In this document: positions 1 to 6,754 of the stretch, piece by piece
Position numbering within the stretch: the stretch's first letter is position 1
Layout: each line of letters opens with the position of its first letter
Assembly: GCA_902774185.1 (NCBI GenBank)
Contig: CACYHE010000006.1
Location: 47,305 to 111,304 of the forward strand
DNA length: 64,000 nucleotides
Reading direction: 5' to 3'
Source: an uncultured Bacteroidales bacterium
GTDB lineage: Bacteria; Bacteroidota; Bacteroidia; Bacteroidales; Paludibacteraceae
Program-made: the position numbers and the translations under genes
Notes under the pieces: model-generated
Databases searched by the model: none
The model's input: the letters and a program-made list of their open reading frames with translations, nothing else
What the model was told of the DNA's origin: nothing

Positions 1-1884
1 CGCATTATTATAGTCCAAAGTTACATACAATGTATTAGTAGCCTCTGTAAACGGCGGCAAAATAGTGATTTGCTCAGAAGTTCCTGTTACTCCACCATAG
101 AAGTATAAACATTTTGTACTACCCGTCTTCTGGTAGGAAGCAGTACTACTAATCTGCGGATAGGAGTTGTTGTTGGTTATTTTCTGCCAGCAATCAGGGA
201 TTTTGCCGCTACCGGCAGTAGCGTCCTCAAAGTCTTCACTCCAGCCAATACCATTTACAGCTTCGCAAGGAGTCGGGAATGCAGCAGAAGCGATCCAATC
301 GCTCTGCTCACCACCGCAATCTGCTTGTACGCGTACTTTGTAGGTAGTGTTTGCAGTGAGACCTTCCAATGTAAAAGGATTCTCAGAAATACCGCTTACA
401 GTAGTAGAGGTAGCAAAATTATCAGTAGAATATTGCAGATTCCATGTAGTAGCCGAACCGTTCTCAGTCCACGAAACGGTAGCAGAAGTAGCCGAAGCTG
501 CTACAGCGTTCACGTCCGAAGGATCGGTACAAGACGAAGGAAGAGAAACTTTAATATTATCAAGATAGAAGTATGAAGAATAAGAACCGCCTGTAAACTT
601 GATAGCAATTAACGAGTTTGCAGGAGCTCCTGTCATTGCAAATTTATTTACTTCTACTCCACTCGTATTTTTTGTGAGCGGATTACCTAATTGATGGAAT
701 GTAGAAGCATCTTCCGGGTCAGTTATGTAACCGATTATTCCCTGTCCATACGAAGTCGAAGAGTTCTTATACCAGAACGAGAGAAGCAAATTGCCGGTTG
801 CTTCCTCAAACGGAGGAAGAATAGCAATCTGTTCGGAAGTACCAGTTACACCTCCATAGAAACGCATGGATTTGGAACCACTTTCACCATTAGAGTTATA
901 TATAGTAGGATAAGAAGTCGTTCCGCTAACAAACGCTACTTTCGACCAGCAATCGGGGTAAGAGCCGCTTGCTTTGTCGTTGAAATTCTCTTCGTACGGA
1001 AGAGCGGTTGTGGCATAAGCGTTGCAAGGAGTCTTGAAAGCTTTAGAAATCTCACCGCTTTGATCGGTTGCACCGCAATAAGCACGAACATAGAACTTAT
1101 AGTTTTCTTCTGGGCTCAAACCGGTAACCGTAGCAGAAGTAGAAGTCGCAGTCTCAGCACCAGACCAATCCAAAGTAGAAGTAGCCGGCAAACAAACCCA
1201 CTGCCAAGAAGCTTCCGAACCGCCTGCAGTCCATGCAAAAGTTGCCGAATTTGCCGATACTGCTTCTTTTGTCAGATCTTTAGGTTTCGGACATGTTGGC
1301 GCAACCCCGGGAGTATAGGTAAAAGTCGCTTTCGGCAATACGTTACAAACAGCAGCACCTCCATAGTTGACTTTGTTACTATAACCAGCGCCTGATTGGC
1401 TTATTCCATAGAAATTAGCATTCACCCACGCGCTCTTCTTAACAGTAACTTCTATGTCAAGCAACAAGTTATTTTCTCCGCTGTATTCAAAAGGAGTGTC
1501 GAAGGTTATTTCCATTTCACTACCAGAAAGTACTAAACTTCCGGTATAAACCACTGTACCTCCGTCCGTATTAAATCCACTCAACGTAGAAGCACTGATC
1601 TCAGACAAGCGGACCTCAAAAGTAGAGGAAAATGTCTTGGATGCCGTAGAGGAATAGAACTTAACCTTGGAGATTGTTCCATTTGCCAATTCCGACAACA
1701 ATGAAGCTGGATAAACAACCTGAGAACGCATACCTTTCGTATCCGCATAGTTACCACAGATTGGGACACCGGCATTTGTCGCTGTTCCATCCGCAACGGT
1801 CAGCTCATCAGCCCACATCGTACCTGATCCCAGCCATAGCAAGGCGGTGAGGGTTAAAATTGATAAGTAAAATTTTTTAATCAT
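1..1884 (-). CDS. secreted FN3 / choice-of-anchor-J repeat protein, C-terminus cut off by window edge
   Basis: The frame is open from an ATG at 1884 down to base 1, so the C-terminus lies outside the window. The first ~25 residues are a signal peptide (MIKKFYLS, then a hydrophobic run ending near MWA). A beta-rich N-terminal domain follows (to about residue 185). After that come alternating fibronectin-III modules (SANSATFAWTAGGSEASWQW; ATSATVSWTENGSATTWNL) and choice-of-anchor-J/MAM-like modules (PYEENFND...YPDCW; GWSEDFEDA...IPDCWQK). This is the same architecture as the protein at 10261-14781, so a surface or secreted carbohydrate-binding or adhesive role is likely. Export by the type IX system is inferred from the paralogues, because the tail is not visible. 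A tiny gene lies 36 nt upstream and probably shares its promoter at 2117-2147. Confidence 0.85.
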   Translation of the reverse strand, partial: MIKKFYLSILTLTALLWLGSGTMWADELTVADGTATNAGVPICGNYADTKGMRSQVVYPASLLSELANGTISKVKFYSSTASKTFSSTFEVRLSEISASTLSGFNTDGGTVVYTGSLVLSGSEMEITFDTPFEYSGENNLLLDIEVTVKKSAWVNANFYGISQSGAGYSNKVNYGGAAVCNVLPKATFTYTPGVAPTCPKPKDLTKEAVSANSATFAWTAGGSEASWQWVCLPATSTLDWSGAETATSTSATVTGLSPEENYKFYVRAYCGATDQSGEISKAFKTPCNAYATTALPYEENFNDKASGSYPDCWSKVAFVSGTTSYPTIYNSNGESGSKSMRFYGGVTGTSEQIAILPPFEEATGNLLLSFWYKNSSTSYGQGIIGYITDPEDASTFHQLGNPLTKNTSGVEVNKFAMTGAPANSLIAIKFTGGSYSSYFYLDNIKVSLPSSCTDPSDVNAVAASATSATVSWTENGSATTWNLQYSTDNFATSTTVSGISENPFTLEGLTANTTYKVRVQADCGGEQSDWIASAAFPTPCEAVNGIGWSEDFEDATAGSGKIPDCWQKITNNNSYPQISSTASYQKTGSTKCLYFYGGVTGTSEQITILPPFTEATNTLYVTLDYNNA

Positions 1885-1920
1885 AATACTTAAAATTTAA
1901 TTTAACAATATATTTTTGAT

Positions 1921-2052
1921 TTATTTTGATGCTTCTTGCTGTTTTTTCTTTCGTTCCACTTCGTAGCGGGCTTCCGTTGCAGCAAAGCCTACTGCATTTA
2001 TCGCCTCCCCAACTTGAGGTGCCATTTTGGCTATGTCAGTTTTCTTAGGCAT
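1921..2052 (-). CDS. small basic 43-residue protein
   Basis: ATG at 2052 to TAA at 1921. The peptide starts MPKKTDIAKMAPQVGEAINA, continues with an Ala/Glu/Arg-rich helix and ends in a Lys/Gln cluster (ERKKKQQEASK). There is no signal peptide, so it is predicted cytoplasmic. It sits between a well-formed minus-strand promoter (2117-2147) and the secreted-protein gene starting at 1884, 36 nt away, so it would be translated first from that mRNA. I do not recognise the family. It could be a real small protein or a leader ORF that affects translation of the gene behind it. Confidence 0.45.
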   Translation of the reverse strand: MPKKTDIAKMAPQVGEAINAVGFAATEARYEVERKKKQQEASK

Positions 2053-2069
2053 TCCCTATGGTGTATTTG

Positions 2070-2097
2070 TTACACATATGCACGTGTACGCGTGTAA
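2070..2097. repeat. imperfect palindrome in 5' leader
   Basis: The outer arms TTACAC and GTGTAA bracket a central CACGTG; with G-T pairs, most of the 28 nt can fold. It lies in the 5' untranslated part of the minus-strand transcript, between the promoter and the 43-residue ORF. It could be an operator or an RNA hairpin. Confidence 0.3.
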
Positions 2098-2116
2098 AAA
2101 ATAACAATTCAGCCCG

Positions 2117-2147
2117 CAAAGATACAAAAAAAACGGCAATTGGACAA
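2117..2147 (-). promoter_or_regulatory. Bacteroidetes-type promoter for the minus-strand secreted-protein unit
   Basis: On the minus strand TTG (2147-2145) precedes TATCTTTG (2124-2117) by exactly 23 nt, followed by C. Transcription would start a few bases below 2115 and run through the 43-residue ORF into the FN3 protein gene. Confidence 0.7.
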
Positions 2148-2316
2148 ATATCCCATAAAAAACGTGACTAAAAAACTTGATTTTGCAAAGTCAATTTTAC
2201 AATAAAATATTGAAAAATTAACGAGTCTCTCTCATTCGCATCTGTTCTTATCTCTCTTCGTTCGAACGATTATTTCGCATTACGGACATCGAAATTCCAT
2301 ATTTCTTCCTAATTAT

Positions 2317-2347
2317 TTGCATATGTCAAAAAAAAGCAGTACTTTTG
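2317..2347 (+). promoter_or_regulatory. promoter of asnA
   Basis: TTGCATATGTCA starts at 2317 and TACTTTTG at 2340, a 23-nt register, with an A-tract between. The asnA ATG is only ~19 nt beyond the -7 box, so the leader is very short. The core is identical to the promoter at 6320-6350. Confidence 0.8.
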
Positions 2348-2365
2348 CACTCAAATTTCAACATT

Positions 2366-3328
2366 ATGAATACAGAACATGCGATAAAGTTGGTGAAGGA
2401 TACGTTCCAGCAGGAGCTGTCTTCGGCCTTGCGGTTAAGACGCGTTACGGCGCCGTTATTTGTGGAGTCCGGTCATGGTTTGAACGATGATTTGACGGGT
2501 GTAGAGAAGCCTGTTTCGTTCTTTGTACCGGCCTTGAACAGGCATTGCGAGATCGTTCATTCGCTCGCCAAATGGAAGCGAATGAAGCTTTGGCGGATAA
2601 ACGCCCAGCCCGGGTACGGTATCTATACCGATATGAACGCCATCCGCACTTTCGAGACGCCCGATACTATCCATAGTCTGTATGTGGACCAGTGGGATTG
2701 GTGCAAAGTGCTGCAAAAGGAAGACCGTACTCGCGAGTATTTGCACGCGACCATACAGGATATCTATAAGGTGCTGCTGAATGTGGAATATGTGGTTTGC
2801 GAGCGTTGTCCGGAGATAGAGGCTTTTTTGCCGAAAGAGATTGTTTTTATCAAGTCTGAGGAGTTGCTGCAGCGTTATCCCGATAAGTCGCCCAAAGAGC
2901 GCGAAAACGCTATTTGCGAAGAATACGGAGCGGTTTTTATCGAGGGAATCGGAGCGCCGCTTTCGAACGGACAGAAACATGACGACCGGGCTGCGGACTA
3001 TGATGATTGGAACCTGAACGGCGATATATTGGTATGGTATCCGATCTTAGGCAAAGCGATTGAGTTATCATCGATGGGTATCCGCGTTGATGCCGAGTCG
3101 ATGGAGCGTCAGTTAGCGGCAGCAGGACATTCGGATTGGAGTAAGTTGGAGTATCATCAGTTGGTATTGGATGGCACTTTACCACTTACAATAGGCGGCG
3201 GTATCGGTCAGTCTCGGCTGTGTATGATTTTGCTGCATAAGCGGCATATAGGGGAGGTACAAGTAAGCGAGTGGTCCCAAGAGGAACTCACTCGCTGTGC
3301 TCAAGAAGGTATCACCCTGCTGCAATAA
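2366..3328 (+). CDS. asnA: aspartate--ammonia ligase (AsnA)
   Basis: Makes asparagine from aspartate, ammonia and ATP in the cytoplasm. The 320-residue product has the length and landmarks of the AsnA family, a class-II-tRNA-synthetase-like fold: LFVESGHGLNDDLTGVE near the N-terminus, FETPDTIHSLYVDQWDW around residue 95, and the C-terminal GGGIGQSRLCMILL signature. The start is the ATG in MNTEHAIKLVKDTFQQELSS; a further in-frame TTG upstream falls inside the promoter and is unlikely. It is monocistronic, with its own promoter immediately in front. The downstream gene is convergent. Confidence 0.95.
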   Translation: MNTEHAIKLVKDTFQQELSSALRLRRVTAPLFVESGHGLNDDLTGVEKPVSFFVPALNRHCEIVHSLAKWKRMKLWRINAQPGYGIYTDMNAIRTFETPDTIHSLYVDQWDWCKVLQKEDRTREYLHATIQDIYKVLLNVEYVVCERCPEIEAFLPKEIVFIKSEELLQRYPDKSPKERENAICEEYGAVFIEGIGAPLSNGQKHDDRAADYDDWNLNGDILVWYPILGKAIELSSMGIRVDAESMERQLAAAGHSDWSKLEYHQLVLDGTLPLTIGGGIGQSRLCMILLHKRHIGEVQVSEWSQEELTRCAQEGITLLQ

Positions 3329-3333
3329 GGGCA

Positions 3334-3471
3334 TCAAAAGGCAGCGGCTTGATCACCGGATTCGTCTCCGCCGTGAAGACCGATGTCAGAGGAGACACGG
3401 TCACTACCACAGAGGACGCTGAGATTTTGGATATGTTGCTCCGTAACGGAGGGGGATATATAGTGTTTCAT
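3334..3471 (-). CDS. small Bacteroidales peptide with LCGS motif (45 aa)
   Basis: ATG at 3471, TGA at 3334. The product begins MKHYISPSVTEQHIQNLSVL, then CGSD and a Gly/Asp/Ser-rich tail. It resembles the very short Prevotella/Bacteroides proteins that begin MKK.YI.P...., carry an (L/I)CGS motif near residue 20 and end in a glycine/aspartate-rich tail. The product of 14815-14943 has the same plan. Both lie directly downstream of, and on the same strand as, a large secreted-protein gene. The function of the family is unknown to me; a secreted or processed peptide is only an inference. The 3' end lies 5 nt from the convergent asnA stop. Confidence 0.6.
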   Translation of the reverse strand: MKHYISPSVTEQHIQNLSVLCGSDRVSSDIGLHGGDESGDQAAAF

Positions 3472-3480
3472 AAAGCTATT

Positions 3481-3540
3481 TACCATTTTATCATTTACAA
3501 TTTACCATTTATTGCGCCATTTCGTTATTTAACCATTTGA
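3481..3540. repeat. tandem-word array (ACCATTT / ATTTACAATTT)
   Basis: Loose tandem words such as TACCATTTTATCATTTACAA and TTTACCATTT span the gap between the 45-residue peptide gene and the secreted-protein gene, and run into the last codons of the latter. Confidence 0.5.
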
Positions 3541-5936
3541 CCAATGACGTTGTAGGTCTTGCCGTCACGGAGAATGAGGATTTCGCCGTTACGGAGGATC
3601 TTATTTGTCATTGGTAATTTGTCATTGGTGATTTGATCAACGCCGGTTGCTGCGTCTTCCTTTTTGACGATACGGGCACGTTTGGCTGCTTTTTGGGCAT
3701 CGCCCTTCACTTCGAAGTACGCACGGAAGGCTTTGATGTTTGCCGTGGTCGAAGGATAGAAGAGTTCGTTACCGGCACCGAGGAAGAGCGTGTTCTTGTC
3801 ACCTCCGGTTAATTCGGTCGGGGCATAAACCGGTTTGAAATCGATGCAAGAAGTAGTTACGTTAACAGGACTGGTCGCTGTAATGGTCACTCCTTCGAAC
3901 GAGGGATCTGCTACGTTAGATGCAGGTTGGAGCAAGTAGGGTTTACCGGATTCGAGCTCATATACGCGATTGAAGACAAGGGTCAACAATTCGCCATCGA
4001 GCGAAGAGCTTGACAACTCCTCCAAGTCGTAGCCCGCACCAAAGAACTCCTGTAGTTGGTCATCGTCCAACGCGAACGGCAGACAGAAAGTATTGTACTG
4101 CGAGGAGACGAGGGAACGAACAAAGGAGATATTTGACAACTCACCTGAATAAGTTGCGATATCTGAATTGTTTGAGTTCTCGGACAAGGTGAACGCAGAA
4201 ACGATTTGTCCTTCTCCACTTGCGCCAAGACAAACGCTTCTATTGGATGCGGAAGAAACGAAATAGTCACCCGGTTTCTCACCGCCCATATTTGCCCAAC
4301 CGGCAGTAAACACGCCGGATAAGCGGAACACCTTATACGGAGTAGTATTGGTTAACGGTTTCCCGCTTTCAATAGTAATTGCATTAGAATTCAGATAAAT
4401 ATCTGTCTTCACACCGGAAATATTCGGTGCTCCGGATAGTTTTATCGTACCGGCATTGTTGTCAATGGCTGCGTTATAGTCATTCGAATCATCTGCCAGA
4501 TTGAGCACTGCTCCTTCGCCTATTACCAACGTACCGCCTTCTTTCACTGAGATAAGTGCTTTGTCCAAGAAATCACCAGGATAACCTCCCGTGATTACGC
4601 CATCACCGGCATCATCGTAAATAGTAAGCGTTTTACCGCTTGGCACAATAATATGCGTGCCATACAGGAATATCTGCTTTCCGTGCAGATTGAGCGTCAA
4701 GTTGCCTGTGAGAGTCACATTATTGTACTCCACTACATTCTTTGCAAGAAAGACCTGACCGGAAGTAGGCATTGCATCTTGAGTGGAATATTTATCGAAT
4801 GAAATATCTTTATAGACGAGCATATCAGGCTCGGAGGAAGTGTTGAAATTGATTGTAGCCCATTCGCTGGCTTCTTCTCCTACTATAGTTTTTACGCGCA
4901 CGAAATATTTGGTCTCGCTTTCCAGCCCGCTCATTGAATAGGAGCGAACATCTTTGTTGATAGCGATATCATCACTATAAGAGCCTCCGTTCACTTTCCA
5001 TTGGAGTGTATAAGAATCTGCGTCTTCAACGGCATCCCAAGAGATAGTTGCAGAACTGAGGGTTATAGACGAAGCCGCGGGTTCGGGTACACCAATCGGA
5101 TCCGGTTCGGGTTCCGGATCAGGATCTTCACCTTCTTCCCACAGGTCTGCCCAATCGGTAACAACTTTGAGTTCGTCAATGAGGCAAGCCGCCTGTGAAG
5201 TATTAGATGAATAAAGAACAACGCTACCAAATGACGCGGCATCATTTTTTGCGCTAGCTTGTGTCGGTTTTGGAACGCATGTAGCACTTTCTGGTTTAGC
5301 CCCCTTAGTTGGATTGATGTACATCTTAATGACATCGTTTTTATCGCCGTCAACCCATGTATATTCTACGACAATCAAATATGTGCCATAAGCATATTCA
5401 TTTGCTGTATAGTCAATATATGTCGCAGTACTAGTTTCATCTAATTTGGCAATTCCAAACTTAAATCCACTACCGGATTGCATTACATATGGACGAGCAT
5501 AGTGTTTTGTACTTGCTCCATTAAGCCCTGATGTACCAACACCCAATGCCCACAAATAATCTTTCCCACTTGATTTCATAGAGGATATTTTTACAATACC
5601 TGCCATATAAACAGAACCGGAATTGACAGATTTAGTAAGAGGAGATGCTACACGTTTCCCATAATCCGCCTTAAATTCTGCTGTTTTTGTACCATCCGTT
5701 GCTGATTTATATCCGGAGTAAGTCAAATCATTAGAGCTATTCACATAAACATAACCACTTGCACCCATAATATTTGTCCATCCTGAAGCTGCAATTTCAC
5801 CAGAATATGGCATTGCATCCGTATTTGTTGCCAGAGTTTCTGTTGTTTGTGCAAAATGCTCGATCAAAAGCACTTCCGCATTGACGGATGCGGAAAGGAG
5901 AATAAAAGAAAATAATGTGAGTAAAATCTTTCTCAT
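3525..5936 (-). CDS. secreted FN3-containing surface protein with short T9SS-like tail
   Basis: 803 residues. The signal peptide is MRKILLTLFSFILLSASVNA. Residues ~20-265 form a beta-sandwich-like domain shared with 6755-9508 (both contain YLIVVEY.WVDGD.ND and YINPTK / YVNPTK). A Pro/Glu/Asp linker (~270-285) leads to one FN3 module (~285-365, SSATISWDAVEDADSYTLQW). A region with parallel-beta-like repeats follows (~375-540, LTLNLHGKQIFLYGTHIIVP, IKLSGAPNISGV), then a C-terminal beta domain and a ~24-residue tail (ILRNGEILILRDGKTYNVIG). The tail resembles the end segment of type A T9SS sorting domains but is truncated. Before it the linker ITNDKLPMTNK is encoded by a tandem repeat. The likely location is the cell surface or outside the cell; the ligand is unknown. 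The promoter is ~310 nt upstream (6251-6281), which leaves a long leader. Confidence 0.85.
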   Translation of the reverse strand: MRKILLTLFSFILLSASVNAEVLLIEHFAQTTETLATNTDAMPYSGEIAASGWTNIMGASGYVYVNSSNDLTYSGYKSATDGTKTAEFKADYGKRVASPLTKSVNSGSVYMAGIVKISSMKSSGKDYLWALGVGTSGLNGASTKHYARPYVMQSGSGFKFGIAKLDETSTATYIDYTANEYAYGTYLIVVEYTWVDGDKNDVIKMYINPTKGAKPESATCVPKPTQASAKNDAASFGSVVLYSSNTSQAACLIDELKVVTDWADLWEEGEDPDPEPEPDPIGVPEPAASSITLSSATISWDAVEDADSYTLQWKVNGGSYSDDIAINKDVRSYSMSGLESETKYFVRVKTIVGEEASEWATINFNTSSEPDMLVYKDISFDKYSTQDAMPTSGQVFLAKNVVEYNNVTLTGNLTLNLHGKQIFLYGTHIIVPSGKTLTIYDDAGDGVITGGYPGDFLDKALISVKEGGTLVIGEGAVLNLADDSNDYNAAIDNNAGTIKLSGAPNISGVKTDIYLNSNAITIESGKPLTNTTPYKVFRLSGVFTAGWANMGGEKPGDYFVSSASNRSVCLGASGEGQIVSAFTLSENSNNSDIATYSGELSNISFVRSLVSSQYNTFCLPFALDDDQLQEFFGAGYDLEELSSSSLDGELLTLVFNRVYELESGKPYLLQPASNVADPSFEGVTITATSPVNVTTSCIDFKPVYAPTELTGGDKNTLFLGAGNELFYPSTTANIKAFRAYFEVKGDAQKAAKRARIVKKEDAATGVDQITNDKLPMTNKILRNGEILILRDGKTYNVIGQMVK
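3601..3643 (-). repeat. in-frame tandem repeat (ACCAATGACAAAT) in secreted-protein linker
   Basis: Read on the coding strand, two copies of a 13-nt word like ACCAATGACAAAT encode ITNDKLPMTNK, between the last folded domain and the conserved tail. Near-identical DNA is present at 14671-14706 and 16349-16385. Confidence 0.75.
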
Positions 5937-5954
5937 AACTAATACCTTTTTAAT

Positions 5955-6000
5955 TTATGATTTCAAATTTAAAATTTCAATTTTATGATTTGTGATTTTG
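5955..6000. repeat. tandem-word array (ATTTCAAATTTAAA / TTATGATTT)
   Basis: A-T-rich words TTTATGATTT, CAAATTTAAAATTTCAA and TTTTATGATTTGTGATTTT repeat within 45 nt, just upstream of the minus-strand start at 5936. Confidence 0.5.
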
Positions 6001-6250
6001 GGGCATGTGCGATTTAAGACATAATCTTAAAAATCGTACATTCGTTTTACAACATTTAGGCGATTTTTGGGCGTTTCTAGGGGGTTCGACCATAGCTATT
6101 GACCACGTGATGACCACGTAATGACTACGTTCCGCACCCGTCGAAACCTCTAAATCTTAATAATCGTGTATGTTTTGGATCGCACGATTTGAGAGATTCT
6201 GCAATGCAACATTTGGATGTTCTATTTAGCAAAATGTCCAAAAATCGGGG
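6001..6250 (-). other. long structured leader of the 3525-5936 gene
   Basis: Between the minus-strand promoter and the start codon lies ~300 nt with no ORF that I support. It contains a threefold ACCACGT/ACTACGT word array (6098-6130). It also has complementary segments on the minus strand, CTCAAATC near 6190 with GATTTAGAG near 6155, and repeated ATCTTAA.AATCGT words. An RNA leader with hairpins is plausible; no known riboswitch was recognised. Confidence 0.35.
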
Positions 6251-6281
6251 CAAAGGTACGCAAAAATTTACAAATACGCAA
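6251..6281 (-). promoter_or_regulatory. promoter for the 5936-3525 gene
   Basis: Minus strand TTGCGTATTTG from 6281 and TACCTTTG at 6258-6251 in the standard 23-nt register. It is divergent to the promoter at 6320-6350, leaving only ~40 nt between the two TTG boxes. Confidence 0.7.
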
Positions 6282-6319
6282 ATTTTTAGTGCATTTTTTT
6301 GTATTTTTTGCATTTTTTC

Positions 6320-6350
6320 TTGCATATGTCAAAAAAAAGCAGTACTTTTG
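6320..6350 (+). promoter_or_regulatory. promoter for the 6755-9508 gene
   Basis: TTGCATATGTCA at 6320 and TACTTTTG at 6343-6350, register 23. From the TTG to the final G it matches the asnA promoter at 2317-2347. The start codon is ~400 nt away, beyond the duplicated leader element. Confidence 0.75.
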
Positions 6351-6373
6351 CACGCGATTTTAGTATTTGTGGT

Positions 6374-6740
6374 AAATAAATATAGATAAATACTGAATAG
6401 TTGTTTAGATACTGCGTACCATGCGTATTATTTTGCCAAGCTGCTCTTTTAAATAGATTTAACGATCACCTTATCAAAATAATCCTCATCTCATCGAGAT
6501 AAAACAACTATTCAGCGATAAACAAAGATAAAATTTTTCAACGCATAGTGTAATTTTTTATCAATGATCCGCAACAAATTTATCTATGTTTATTGCTTTT
6601 GAATGATTTTGACACGAAGGTGTGTGGATTAGAGCGATTGAGCAGATAGGAAAGCTTGTTTTCATAGATGATCAAGCGGTCTAATACACAAGGAGCAAAG
6701 CTCTAAAATCATTTAAAAGTGTTTATCTTGGTTTATATAC
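6374..6740 (+). ncRNA. duplicated structured leader element, copy A
   Basis: ~365 nt between the promoter and the start of 6755-9508; a second copy lies at 9756-10118 before 10261-14781. The last ~220 nt are nearly identical in the two copies. Visible pairings: CTGAATAGTTGTTT (6393-6406) with AAACAACTATTCAG (6502-6515), 14 bp; GCGATAAACAAAGATAAA (6515-6532) with TTTATCTATGTTTATTGC (~6580-6597); AATGATTTT (~6602) with AAAATCATT (~6705); TAGAGC (~6630) with GCTCTA (~6700); a small ACAC-GAAG-GTGT hairpin between them; GCTTG with CAAGC inside. The ends also look like imperfect terminal inverted repeats (ATAGATAAATAC near 6381, GTGTTTATCTTG near 6719). It could be a cis-regulatory RNA or a MITE-like element; I do not recognise an Rfam family. 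Confidence 0.6.
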
Positions 6741-6754
6741 AAATAATAAATACA

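Noticed and set aside
325-1395. Plus-strand ORFs at the left edge
   Set aside because: The minus strand is open across the whole stretch and encodes clear FN3 and anchor-J modules; the plus-strand frames are shadows rich in Arg/Ser.
3271-3540. 89-residue plus-strand ORF after asnA
   Set aside because: It overlaps the asnA 3' end out of frame and is antisense to the 45-residue peptide gene, which has a recognisable family pattern.
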